Part shown: piece by piece, positions 15,358 through 26,377 of the stretch | Numbering within the stretch: position 1 is the stretch's first letter | Layout of the letters: each line of letters starts with the position of its first letter | Source of the DNA: Gemmatimonadota bacterium | Lineage (GTDB): Bacteria; Gemmatimonadota; Gemmatimonadetes; Longimicrobiales; Gaopeijiaceae | Length of the DNA: 33,979 nt | Direction: 5' to 3' | Assembly (NCBI GenBank): GCA_022563405.1 | Contig: JADFNK010000001.1 | Coordinates: 1-33,979 of the forward strand | Position numbers and translations under genes: made by a program | Notes under the pieces: model-generated | What the model was told of the DNA's origin: nothing | The model's input: the letters and a program-made list of their open reading frames with translations, nothing else | The model's database searches: none

Positions 15358-17175
15358 ATGCAACCCACCGACACCTCCAACCCCGACTACTACCACAAGG
15401 TCGTAGACTGCCAGTGGGGATGCCCCGCCCACACGCCGGTTCCGGAGTATATCCGGCTGATTGGCCAGGGCCGGTTCACCGAGTCGTACATGCTGAACCG
15501 GGAATCCAACGTCTTCCCCGGTGTTCTGGGCAGAACATGCGACCGTCCCTGTGAGCCGGTGTGTCGCCGTGTCCGTGTCGAAGACGAGCCCGTCGCCATA
15601 TGTAGGCTCAAGCGCGTGGCTTCCGATCTGCGGGGCGATATTACGGACCTGCTCCCCAAGATACCCGAGGAGAAGAACGGCAAGCGCATCGCGCTGATCG
15701 GAGCCGGCCCCGCTTCACTGACCGTGGCCAACGACCTGTTGCCGTTGGGATACGAGTGCGTGCTGTTCGAGAGAATGGATCGGCCTGGAGGCCTGATGCG
15801 GACTAACATCCCATCCTTCCGGCTCCCCGGCAGCGTGCTGGATGAAGAGATCAACGTGATCCTCGATATGGGTGTGGAGGTGCACTATAGCCACCCCATC
15901 GACAGCCTCAAGAAGCTTCTGGACGAGGGCGGATTCGACGCCGTCTTTGTCGGCACGGGTGCGCCCAAGGGCAAAGAGCTCCGCATCCCCGGACGAGACG
16001 AAGGTGGCGCCAACATCCACATCGGAATCGACTGGTTGGAGTCCGTGCACTTCGAACACACCGACTCCATCGGGGAGCGGGTGCTGATCATCGGGGTCGG
16101 CAATACCGCGATGGACTGCTGCAGGACGTCGAAGCGGATCGGAGGGCAGGACGTCCGCGTGATCGCGCGAAAGGGTCGCCCTCACTTCAAGGCCTCGTCG
16201 TGGGAGCTCGACGACGCCGAAGAAGAGCTCATCGAGATCGTCGAAAACCATTCGCCGACCCGATTCGTGATCGAGGACGGACGGCTGGTGGGCATGGAGT
16301 TCGACCTCGTCGAATGGGCGCCCGACGAGAGTGGCCGGCTCGTCAGCACGACGCTCGGTTCGACGGTGATCCCCTGCGACGACGTGATCTTGGCGATCGG
16401 GCAGGACAATGCGTTTCCATGGATTGAGCGTGATATCGGCATCGAGTTCAACGAATGGGACATGCCGGTCGTGGATCGCACCACCTTCCAGACCACGCGA
16501 GACGGCGTGTTTATCGGTGGAGACGCTGCGTGGGGCCCCGAGAACATCATCTGGGCCGTGGAGCATGGCCATCAAGCGGCCATCTCGATTCATGCGTTGT
16601 GTGAAGAAGAATCGCTCACCGACCGACCGTCGTATGGCATGAACCTCGTCTCACAGAAAATGGGGCTTCACTCCTGGAGCTACGGAAGCAGTTACGATGA
16701 ATCCGAGCGCTCCAGGATGAGCCATGTCGATCTGGTAGAGCGGTTCAAGGCTCTCGAGGTCGAGGTGGAACTGGGCTTCGATCCCGAGCAGGCGGCCGTC
16801 GAGGTGGCCCGCTGCCTCAACTGTGATATACAGACCGAGTTCACGTCGAATCTTTGCATCGAGTGCGACGCGTGTATCGACGTATGCCCCGTCTATTGCC
16901 TGACGATGACCGAGAACGAGCCGGAGGAGGAGCTCAGGCTTCACCTCACCGCGCCGGCTGAAAACACCGATCAGGATCTCTACGTATCGCAGAATCTTCC
17001 GCAAACCGCTCGCGTGATGGTCAAAGACGAGGACCTGTGCGTGCACTGTGGTTTGTGCGCAGAGCGCTGCCCCACGGCCGCGTGGGACATGCAGAAGTTC
17101 GACTTGCACATCCCTTATGCCGGAAAACCGACGTGGATCGAGACTCCCGAGACCGCACTGACGACTTCGTCGTAA
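15358..17175 (+). CDS. GltD-like FAD/NAD(P)-binding Fe-S oxidoreductase, partner of KorAB
   Basis: The protein is 605 aa from the ATG at 15358, preceded by GGAGCGG at good spacing. A TTG two codons earlier is too close to that site. N-terminal cysteines (C18, C22, C61, C65, C69) follow the GltD pattern for Fe-S clusters. The FAD-binding loop is IGAGPAS (114-120), and a second Rossmann motif, IGVGNTAMDC, binds NAD(P)H. The C-terminus carries two ferredoxin-type 4Fe-4S sites, CIECDACIDVCP (about 500-511) and CVHCGLCAERCP (about 561-572). The protein is thus equipped to pass electrons between NAD(P)H and ferredoxin-like clusters. Lying directly before korA and korB, it is probably their redox partner, linking 2-oxoacid oxidation to NAD(P) reduction or the reverse. 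Confidence 0.88.
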   Translation: MQPTDTSNPDYYHKVVDCQWGCPAHTPVPEYIRLIGQGRFTESYMLNRESNVFPGVLGRTCDRPCEPVCRRVRVEDEPVAICRLKRVASDLRGDITDLLPKIPEEKNGKRIALIGAGPASLTVANDLLPLGYECVLFERMDRPGGLMRTNIPSFRLPGSVLDEEINVILDMGVEVHYSHPIDSLKKLLDEGGFDAVFVGTGAPKGKELRIPGRDEGGANIHIGIDWLESVHFEHTDSIGERVLIIGVGNTAMDCCRTSKRIGGQDVRVIARKGRPHFKASSWELDDAEEELIEIVENHSPTRFVIEDGRLVGMEFDLVEWAPDESGRLVSTTLGSTVIPCDDVILAIGQDNAFPWIERDIGIEFNEWDMPVVDRTTFQTTRDGVFIGGDAAWGPENIIWAVEHGHQAAISIHALCEEESLTDRPSYGMNLVSQKMGLHSWSYGSSYDESERSRMSHVDLVERFKALEVEVELGFDPEQAAVEVARCLNCDIQTEFTSNLCIECDACIDVCPVYCLTMTENEPEEELRLHLTAPAENTDQDLYVSQNLPQTARVMVKDEDLCVHCGLCAERCPTAAWDMQKFDLHIPYAGKPTWIETPETALTTSS

Positions 17176-17193
17176 CGAACGACTTCGTCGTAA
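17163..17193 (+). repeat. Direct 13-bp duplication at the GltD-like/KorA junction
   Basis: GACTTCGTCGTAA occurs at 17163-17175 and again at 17181-17193. The first copy holds the stop codon of the GltD-like gene and the second lies in the first codons of korA. The copies are separated by CGAAC. It looks like a small local tandem duplication that may have reshaped the intercistronic junction. Confidence 0.7.
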
Positions 17194-18974
17194 AAGTCGC
17201 CACGGTCAACGGTACCGGCTCTGCCAGTGCGAACGGCATGCTCATGCAGGCCATCTTTCGCATGGGTATCCCGGTCTCCGGAAAGAACGTGTTCCCCTCC
17301 AACATCCAGGGACTACCGACCTGGTATGAAATTCGGGTGAACAAGCACGGCCATCTGGCCCGCAACCCGGACGTCGACCTGATGGTGGCGATGAACCCCA
17401 AGACGTACGAGCAGGATATTGCCGAGGTCCGTCCCGGGGGCGCCGTCATCTACGACTCGAGTTGGCCCCTCGACGAGGAGCTCTTTCGCAAGGACGTGCT
17501 GTTCTTCGGTATTCCTCTGTCGCACATGTGTGTGGAGAACTTCAAAGGTGACCGAGAGCGCATCCTGATGAAGAACATCGCATACGTGGGTGCCGTGGCC
17601 GCACTCCTGTCCATCGATCTCGAGGTGATCAAAGGGATGCTGGAGGAGAAGTTCAGCGCCAAGCAGCACTTGATGGACTCGAACAACGTGGCCATCCGTC
17701 TGGGCTACGACTACGCGACGGAGCATTTCGACTGCCTGCTCCCGATCCGCCTCGAGGCGATGGACGCGAATCGAGACTCCGTGTTGATGACGGGGAACAT
17801 GGCTGCGGCCCTGGGCTGCGTGTACGCCGGCGCGACTGTGGGAGCGTGGTATCCGATCACGCCGGCGACGTCCCTCATGGACGCGTTTCGGAGCTTCTGT
17901 GCGGAGCTCCGTAAAGATCCAGAGACAGGCAAGAACCTGTACTGCGTCATCCAAGCCGAGGACGAACTCGCGGCGATCGGTATGGTGCTGGGTGCCGGCT
18001 GGATGGGTGCTCGTGCGTTTACGCCCACGAGCGGGCCGGGGATTTCCTTGATGAACGAGATGCTCGGCTTGGCCTATTACGCCGAGATACCGGCCGTCAT
18101 CTTCGATGTACAGCGTACGGGACCTTCTACGGGCATGCCCACCCGCACCCAACAGGGTGACCTCTTCACGATCGCGTTCGCGTCTCACGGAGACACGAAG
18201 CATATCCTGATGTTCCCGGCCGATCCGGGCGAGTGTTTCTACTTTGCCGTCAAGGCGTTCGATCTGGCAGAGCGTTTCCAGACGCCGGTGTTCGTAGCCT
18301 CGGATCTCGACATCGGTATGAACGACTGGGTGTGCAAGAAGCTCGAGTGGGACGACGCCTACGTTCCCGACCGTGGAAAGGTTTTATCCGCCGAGGATCT
18401 TCAGGGGATGGATGCGTTCTATCGGTACCTCGACGTCGACGGCGATGGCATCCCCGCTCGGTCGTTGCCGGGCGTCGACCCCAAGGGAGCGTACCTCACC
18501 AGGGGTTCGGGGCACGACCGCTTCGGTCGTTACACGGAAGACGGAGATCTCTACCAGGACGTCATGGACCGGATCGCCAGGAAGATCGAGGGAGCCGCGG
18601 AGGCTCTGCCCCCTCCGGAGGTGCGCCTCGTCGATGGCGCGACGGTCGGACTCGTCACGATGGGTGGTTGTCGAGGAGCGGTCTTGGAGGCGATTGAGCT
18701 GCTCGCGGACGAAGGGATCACCCTCGACTTTCTACGGGTAACGGGGTTTCCCTTTTGCACCGCCGTCGAGGAGTTTCTCCTCTCCCACGATGTGAACATC
18801 GTGGTGGAGCAGAACCGGGACGCTCAACTCATGAGGTTGCTCCTGCTCGAGACGGCTGTTCCGAAGAGTAAGCTCAGCTCTGTGCTGGATTACAGGGGGG
18901 CGCCCCTCAGCGCCGAGGTGGTCGTCGGGGGTGTCCGGGATCGCTTGGGGCTCGTCCCCGTAGAAGCCGGGTAA
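17175..18974 (+). CDS. korA: 2-oxoacid:ferredoxin oxidoreductase, fused gamma-alpha subunit (KorA-like)
   Basis: The protein is about 600 aa. The N-terminal part (about 1-190) is the gamma domain, beginning NDFVVKVATVNGTGSASANG. The alpha part follows, with YPITPATSLMDAF near residue 226, the pyrimidine-side TPP motif, and the alpha domain II to the end. With KorB it oxidises a 2-oxoacid (probably 2-oxoglutarate) plus CoA to acyl-CoA and CO2, reducing ferredoxin. The start is uncertain. No ATG, GTG or TTG lies at the expected N-terminus; ACG at 17175 overlaps the upstream stop exactly where an ATG would give the common TAATG. The nearest upstream in-frame candidate is a GTG at 17133, with a weak Shine-Dalgarno and a 43-bp overlap. 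Confidence 0.85.
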   Translation, partial: TNDFVVKVATVNGTGSASANGMLMQAIFRMGIPVSGKNVFPSNIQGLPTWYEIRVNKHGHLARNPDVDLMVAMNPKTYEQDIAEVRPGGAVIYDSSWPLDEELFRKDVLFFGIPLSHMCVENFKGDRERILMKNIAYVGAVAALLSIDLEVIKGMLEEKFSAKQHLMDSNNVAIRLGYDYATEHFDCLLPIRLEAMDANRDSVLMTGNMAAALGCVYAGATVGAWYPITPATSLMDAFRSFCAELRKDPETGKNLYCVIQAEDELAAIGMVLGAGWMGARAFTPTSGPGISLMNEMLGLAYYAEIPAVIFDVQRTGPSTGMPTRTQQGDLFTIAFASHGDTKHILMFPADPGECFYFAVKAFDLAERFQTPVFVASDLDIGMNDWVCKKLEWDDAYVPDRGKVLSAEDLQGMDAFYRYLDVDGDGIPARSLPGVDPKGAYLTRGSGHDRFGRYTEDGDLYQDVMDRIARKIEGAAEALPPPEVRLVDGATVGLVTMGGCRGAVLEAIELLADEGITLDFLRVTGFPFCTAVEEFLLSHDVNIVVEQNRDAQLMRLLLLETAVPKSKLSSVLDYRGAPLSAEVVVGGVRDRLGLVPVEAG

Positions 18975-18983
18975 GAGGGTTCA

Positions 18984-20039
18984 ATGACACAGACAGCCAA
19001 GCCGTCGGTCCGACATCCACGCCTCAAACGGAACAAGCTCGGGCTGACCCAGCGAGATTACGAGGGGTCCCAGTCGACGCTTTGCGCGGGGTGCGGTCAC
19101 GATTCTATTACCGCGGCGATCACTCAGGCGTTTTTCGAGCTCGATATGCCCCTTCACCGAGTCGCGAAACTGAGTGGGATCGGTTGCTCGTCCAAAACAC
19201 CGACCTACTTTCTCAGCGAGGCGCACGGCTTCAACTCCGTCCATGGCCGTATGCCGTCCATCGCCACGGGTGCGAACGCGGCAAACCGCGACCTTTCTTA
19301 CATCGGAGTCTCCGGAGACGGCGATTCGCTGTCCATCGGGCTGGGTCAGTTCTGCCACGCGATCCGCCGCAACGTGAATATGCTTTACATGTTGGAGAAC
19401 AATGGTGTGTACGGACTGACCAAGGGTCAGTTTTCGGCGTCGGCGGATGTGGGCAGCAGGGCCAAACGGGGTGAGGAAAACCGGATGAGCCCGATCGACC
19501 CTGCGTCGCTGGCGCTGACGTTGGGTGCCTCCTTTGTTGCACGAAGCTTCTCGGGAGACAAGAAGCAGTTGGTGCCTATCATCAAGGCCGCGCTGACTCA
19601 CCGCGGCTTCGCTCTCGTGGACGTGATCTCTCCGTGTGTGACTTTCAACGACCACGAGGGCTCCACCAAGAGCTATGCCCACACGCGCGAGCACGGACAT
19701 GAGGTGGTCGAGACGGACTTCGTTCCAATACTGCACGAGATTCAGGCTCAACAAGATCACGGATCGACGACGGCCGTGACGATGCACGACGGGAGCGTCG
19801 TGCGGTTTCGCTCAGTGGATGAGGGCTACGACCCGACCGACAGGGACGCGGCGTATGCCCATCTCAAGGAGCTCCAGGCGAAGGGAGAGGTCGCGACGGG
19901 TCTCCTTTTCATCGAGCCCACGAGCATGGACTTGCACGCGTTCGAGAATACGGTGGATCAGCCCCTCGTCGATGTGCCATTCGAGAAGCTGTGCCCGGGG
20001 AGCGAGGTGCTGGCGGAGCTTCAGTCTCGCTGGCGTTGA
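18984..20039 (+). CDS. korB: 2-oxoacid:ferredoxin oxidoreductase, beta subunit (KorB-like)
   Basis: The protein is 351 aa, with AAGAGGG before the ATG and 9 bp after the korA stop. The TPP/Mg-binding motif is GDGDSLSIG (111-119) followed by NNGVYGLTKGQ (from 139). The N-terminal CAGCGH (C34, C37) and IGCSS (C68) are the conserved Cys positions of KorB and PorB and probably ligate a 4Fe-4S cluster. It binds thiamine diphosphate and, with KorA, forms the catalytic site. The family includes pyruvate, 2-oxoglutarate and other 2-oxoacid enzymes; 2-oxoglutarate is the commonest for this two-subunit form. The convergent thiC gene, which makes the pyrimidine of thiamine, is 42 bp away. That is suggestive, since this enzyme needs TPP, but they are not in one operon. 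Confidence 0.92.
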   Translation: MTQTAKPSVRHPRLKRNKLGLTQRDYEGSQSTLCAGCGHDSITAAITQAFFELDMPLHRVAKLSGIGCSSKTPTYFLSEAHGFNSVHGRMPSIATGANAANRDLSYIGVSGDGDSLSIGLGQFCHAIRRNVNMLYMLENNGVYGLTKGQFSASADVGSRAKRGEENRMSPIDPASLALTLGASFVARSFSGDKKQLVPIIKAALTHRGFALVDVISPCVTFNDHEGSTKSYAHTREHGHEVVETDFVPILHEIQAQQDHGSTTAVTMHDGSVVRFRSVDEGYDPTDRDAAYAHLKELQAKGEVATGLLFIEPTSMDLHAFENTVDQPLVDVPFEKLCPGSEVLAELQSRWR

Positions 20040-20081
20040 CCGTACCCCTTCAGCAGGCCTTCTGCCCCACCGGCGGTGACG

Positions 20082-21932
<1,851 letters not shown>

Positions 21933-21935
21933 TCA

Positions 21936-22014
21936 TGCCGCGCTCCCTACGCCGGTGTCAGCCGGGTCAGGTTCCAAGGGACTCTCTCAACCCTTCTGGG
22001 GTACCCCTGGCGGT
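21936..22014 (-). promoter_or_regulatory. TPP riboswitch (THI element) upstream of thiC
   Basis: Read on the minus strand, the conserved parts occur in order: CAGGGGTACCCC, GGGTTGAGAGAG (pyrimidine-sensor TGAGA), AACCTGACCCGG, then ACACCGGCGTAGGGAG. These match the THI-box core (GGGGTGCCC, CTGAGA, ACCTGATCTGG, GCGTAGGGA). P1 can form from CCGC and GCGG at the ends. It is about 100 nt upstream of the thiC GTG. The aptamer segment CCTTGG (21974-21979) can pair with CCAAGG, which overlaps the thiC Shine-Dalgarno (21846-21851). This suggests control at translation initiation; the pairing is inference. Confidence 0.93.
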
Positions 22015-22022
22015 TCACGAGA

Positions 22023-22050
22023 AAGATAAGCGGGCCGGTCTCCACCGCAA
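22023..22050 (-). promoter_or_regulatory. Candidate thiC promoter
   Basis: On the minus strand TTGCGG (22050-22045) and TATCTT (22028-22023) are separated by 16 bp and lie just before the riboswitch. They resemble sigma-70-type -35 and -10 boxes, and transcription would begin near the aptamer 5' end. The match is moderate. Confidence 0.4.
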
Positions 22051-22072
22051 ATCCCGACTAAGTGGCCGGTGG

Positions 22073-22088
22073 GTTGCCGTACGGCAAC
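22073..22088. other. Perfect 16-bp palindrome downstream of the pilin-like gene
   Basis: GTTGCCGTACGGCAAC is a perfect palindrome between the 3' end of the pilin-like gene and the thiC promoter. A GCGC-rich imperfect hairpin lies next to it (about 22111-22126). No T-run follows, so it is not a clear terminator. It could be a mRNA-end structure or a protein-binding site. Confidence 0.4.
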
Positions 22089-22126
22089 AGCTCGGCAGCA
22101 GCTCGGTGGCCGCGCGGTAAGCGCGC

Positions 22127-22627
22127 CTACTGAGTGGCGAAAATGAACGTATAGGTTTCGCCGAGTGTGAACTTGGCGTTCAGGGGGACCATTTCCATGA
22201 GCGCCAGGCCGAGGGATCTATCGGACGTGGTGACGGAAATGCCGATCAATCTCCGCACGGTGGAGTCACCCGGCATGCCCTCGGGAAGGGCCCAGTTCTC
22301 CCAGTCCAGTTGGTAGCGACCACGCTCGAACGTGAACCCCGGCGGAAGGCTTGCCCGGAGCTCCGGGGGTACGACCCCTGCGACCGCGTCCTCGGGCCAG
22401 GGGTTGTTCTGAACGATCAGGCGGTTCGCCGCGTCCTCGACGACGTCGAACGTGGCTCTGATCTCCGTCGCGCGGGCTCGGGTCAAGATTTCCTGAAACT
22501 GTGGAATGGCGATGCGGGCGACGATGCTTACGATCAGCATCACGGTCATCACTTCCGCGATCGTCGCGCCGCCCCGCTTTCTTGGGACGACGTCTGGAGC
22601 GTCGGTGGGAGAAGAAGGGCCGCTCAA
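22127..22627 (-). CDS. Type IV pilin-like / pseudopilin protein
   Basis: The protein is 166 aa. It carries a class III leader: RKRGG|ATIAEVMTVMLIVSIV, with the prepilin peptidase site after G20 and the conserved Glu at +5 (E25). A hydrophobic helix follows, then a mixed globular C-terminal domain. The start is a TTG directly after the upstream stop (TAATTG), pointing to translational coupling. Such proteins are assembled into type IV pili or type II secretion pseudopili after cleavage and methylation by PilD. No other pilus gene is in the window, so assembly machinery must be elsewhere. Ala at +1 instead of Phe or Met is less common but allowed. Confidence 0.8.
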   Translation of the reverse strand: MSGPSSPTDAPDVVPRKRGGATIAEVMTVMLIVSIVARIAIPQFQEILTRARATEIRATFDVVEDAANRLIVQNNPWPEDAVAGVVPPELRASLPPGFTFERGRYQLDWENWALPEGMPGDSTVRRLIGISVTTSDRSLGLALMEMVPLNAKFTLGETYTFIFATQ

Positions 22628-23230
22628 TTAGACGCCGCCCAGGTTCAGCACGCTGGCACCCGTGCCCACGAAGACATCGATAGGGTCGACCGACGAGTAC
22701 GAGAGTGACACACGCCTGGTTCGCCCGACTATGCGGTAATCCCTGTTTGTGAGCCGGTGGTATTCCATTCCTTGAAAAACGGGGCCTGCTTCATCGAGCA
22801 CGAGAGGGACACTCCCGGTATCGACCCGGTACTGCTCGATTTTTTGGGCCTGAAAATACATTACCAGACGGAGGGTCGATTCCTCCTCCTCCACGGGGGG
22901 CGGACCCGGAGAGGTGATCCGAAGAACATCGGGAGGCCAGCTCCAAATCCACAGAGACACGGCCGTGGCGATGATGAGGGCCACATGCCGCAACCCGAAT
23001 CCCTGACGACCGACGCGTGCCTTGAGAGCGTGCGCCTCGACCTGTGCTCGGTCGGTCTGGTGACGAAGAACAGCTGCCAGGGCAGAGTCCCGTTCACTGG
23101 CCTGACTGACCTCCACCTCCGGAGGATCCGGCGAAGGATCCGGGGGTGGATTCGAATCTATTGAATCGCTCATCGAATCACTCGAATCGGCATCCCTTTC
23201 ACCAGGACCAACCCCGGAGAAAGCTATCAT
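22628..23230 (-). CDS. Bitopic membrane protein of unknown function, pilin-associated
   Basis: The protein is 200 aa from the ATG at 23230, chosen for AAGGGG 7 nt upstream. A cytoplasmic N-terminal part is rich in Asp/Ser/Pro (about 1-50), then a basic region, then one membrane helix (HVALIIATAVSLWIWSW). A C-terminal domain contains RLVMYFQAQKIEQYRVDTGSVP, which recalls the globular C-terminus of pseudopilins (IEQYRxDTGxYP). It has no prepilin peptidase site. It ends one base before the pilin-like gene, so the two are co-expressed. I do not recognise the family; a minor pilin-like or assembly-associated membrane protein is the best reading. Confidence 0.7.
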   Translation of the reverse strand: MIAFSGVGPGERDADSSDSMSDSIDSNPPPDPSPDPPEVEVSQASERDSALAAVLRHQTDRAQVEAHALKARVGRQGFGLRHVALIIATAVSLWIWSWPPDVLRITSPGPPPVEEEESTLRLVMYFQAQKIEQYRVDTGSVPLVLDEAGPVFQGMEYHRLTNRDYRIVGRTRRVSLSYSSVDPIDVFVGTGASVLNLGGV

Positions 23231-23302
23231 AAAGATACCCCTTGAAATTCCCGAACGCACTCAGTTTTGTTCGGACGCTGACTCGGTATTTCGACTCTGG
23301 AG

Positions 23303-24982
<1,680 letters not shown>

Positions 24983-25116
24983 GTCTGGAAGGCTGTTGAG
25001 GGAGTGGGGCGGGCTGTGTTGGGAGCACCGGGGCCGAGGATGGTACAGGGGTCTACTTCAGGCTGGACAATCTAACGCTGATGCTGCCTGCCGGCCCAAC
25101 TCCACTACCTGGGAGC

Positions 25117-26346
25117 CTAAGCGGCCACGAACAGCCCCGTGGTGTACATGACGATCAGCCCCACCACCACCCCGGCGGCGTTCAGCGGATCCTTGAAGCC
25201 TTCTCGCCCACGAGATCCCATACTCCGGCCGAGAACCGAGATGACCTGGACGATGGCTCCGGCGCCGATCGCCAGGAAGAGAACGCTGGCCGTCGGCGAA
25301 TAAGAAAATCCTCCGATCCAAGTGCCGAAGATCGTGGGAACCCCAGCGATGAGGCCGAGGGCCACCAGCTTCACGTACGATGGCCTCGAACGGGCGAGCG
25401 GCGCCACGATGCCGAGGCCCTCTGTCGTGTTGTGAAGCAGAAATCCGAAGACCAAGCTCGTTCCCAGCGCCACTTCGCCGACCGCATAAGAGGAGCCGAT
25501 GGCGAGGCCCTCCCCCAAGTTGTGAAGCCCGATCCCGATGGCGATCAACATGGACATACCCAGAGGAGTGATCGCGGAGTCACCGCGGGCTACGCGGCCC
25601 ACGGCGTGAATCACCAGGGGCGTGCCGACCACTCCCAGGACGATGAGTCCGACCCCCTGAAAGGCTGAGGCCACCTGGCCCGTCAACTCAAAAGCCCCCT
25701 CCAGCGCGTCCACCCCGAGGAAGAGCAACAGGCCCACGGTGAAGCTCAGGAAGAAGTCGATCCAGCGTTGGCTCACGCCCGCGAGAAACGGAAGCCACAA
25801 CAGCCCCAGGAACACCGGGATGACACCCACGTACAAGCCCAGAAGGGCGAAGGTAACGACGTAGGACCGGTTGATTTGCGGAGATTGCGTGGCGACGGCC
25901 ACTTCCTGCGTAAAGGTGACTCCGGTCGAGCTGACGATCGTCACGATCAGCGGGTCGCCATCGACCCACGGGTAGGGGATCTCTAGCACAATGTCCTCGA
26001 GACGGCCGACCTCGCGGTCGGGTACGACCGTGTGCTCCCAGTAGGCGTCGTCCACCATCACCTGCGCAACCGTGACGGGCTCCGGGCCGCCGTTGACCAT
26101 ATGGACGCGGATCAGACCGGGTTGTGGAAAGGCGATCCGCTCGAAGGTGAGCTCCTCGATGGGTGGAAACGCGGCCCGAAACACGTCGGTGGGATCGACG
26201 CGAACGAACAACGCCAGCAAGCCTGCCAGCAGGAGCAGCGGGAGCACACCCTTGGCTGCCAGAGCCATACGTCCTTGGGGAGCCGAACGGGCAGTCCCAT
26301 CCGACGGAACGGTGTCGGCCGGCTGACTGTCACTTGTGTCGCTCAC
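25117..26346 (-). CDS. ZIP-family divalent metal transporter with N-terminal extracytoplasmic domain
   Basis: The protein is 409 aa from a GTG at 26346, the first start after the oxidase stop; it lacks a clear Shine-Dalgarno. One membrane helix (about 32-48) is followed by about 110 residues of beta-rich, extracytoplasmic sequence (LTFERIAFPQPGLIRVHM onward). The ZIP region then spans about 165-409. The metal-site motifs are HNLGEG (H275, E279) and HNTTEG (H305, E309), typical of ZIP helices IV and V. ZIP proteins import Zn, Fe or Mn into the cytoplasm. It lies 31 bp downstream of the multicopper oxidase gene. The pair would make an oxidase plus permease, with the DtxR-like box upstream suggesting control by a divalent metal. 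Confidence 0.82.
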   Translation of the reverse strand: MSDTSDSQPADTVPSDGTARSAPQGRMALAAKGVLPLLLLAGLLALFVRVDPTDVFRAAFPPIEELTFERIAFPQPGLIRVHMVNGGPEPVTVAQVMVDDAYWEHTVVPDREVGRLEDIVLEIPYPWVDGDPLIVTIVSSTGVTFTQEVAVATQSPQINRSYVVTFALLGLYVGVIPVFLGLLWLPFLAGVSQRWIDFFLSFTVGLLLFLGVDALEGAFELTGQVASAFQGVGLIVLGVVGTPLVIHAVGRVARGDSAITPLGMSMLIAIGIGLHNLGEGLAIGSSYAVGEVALGTSLVFGFLLHNTTEGLGIVAPLARSRPSYVKLVALGLIAGVPTIFGTWIGGFSYSPTASVLFLAIGAGAIVQVISVLGRSMGSRGREGFKDPLNAAGVVVGLIVMYTTGLFVAA

Positions 26347-26377
26347 GGCGTGGCGGGGGTCAAACCAGAGTCCGCCA

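Noticed and set aside
15715..16593. Minus-strand open frame of about 290 codons inside the GltD-like gene
   Set aside because: Composition rich in His/Asp/Val/Arg, as expected for the antisense of a high-GC gene; no motif seen.
17313..18203. Minus-strand open frame of about 296 codons inside korA
   Set aside because: Antisense shadow of a strongly conserved gene; Arg/His-rich with no domain.
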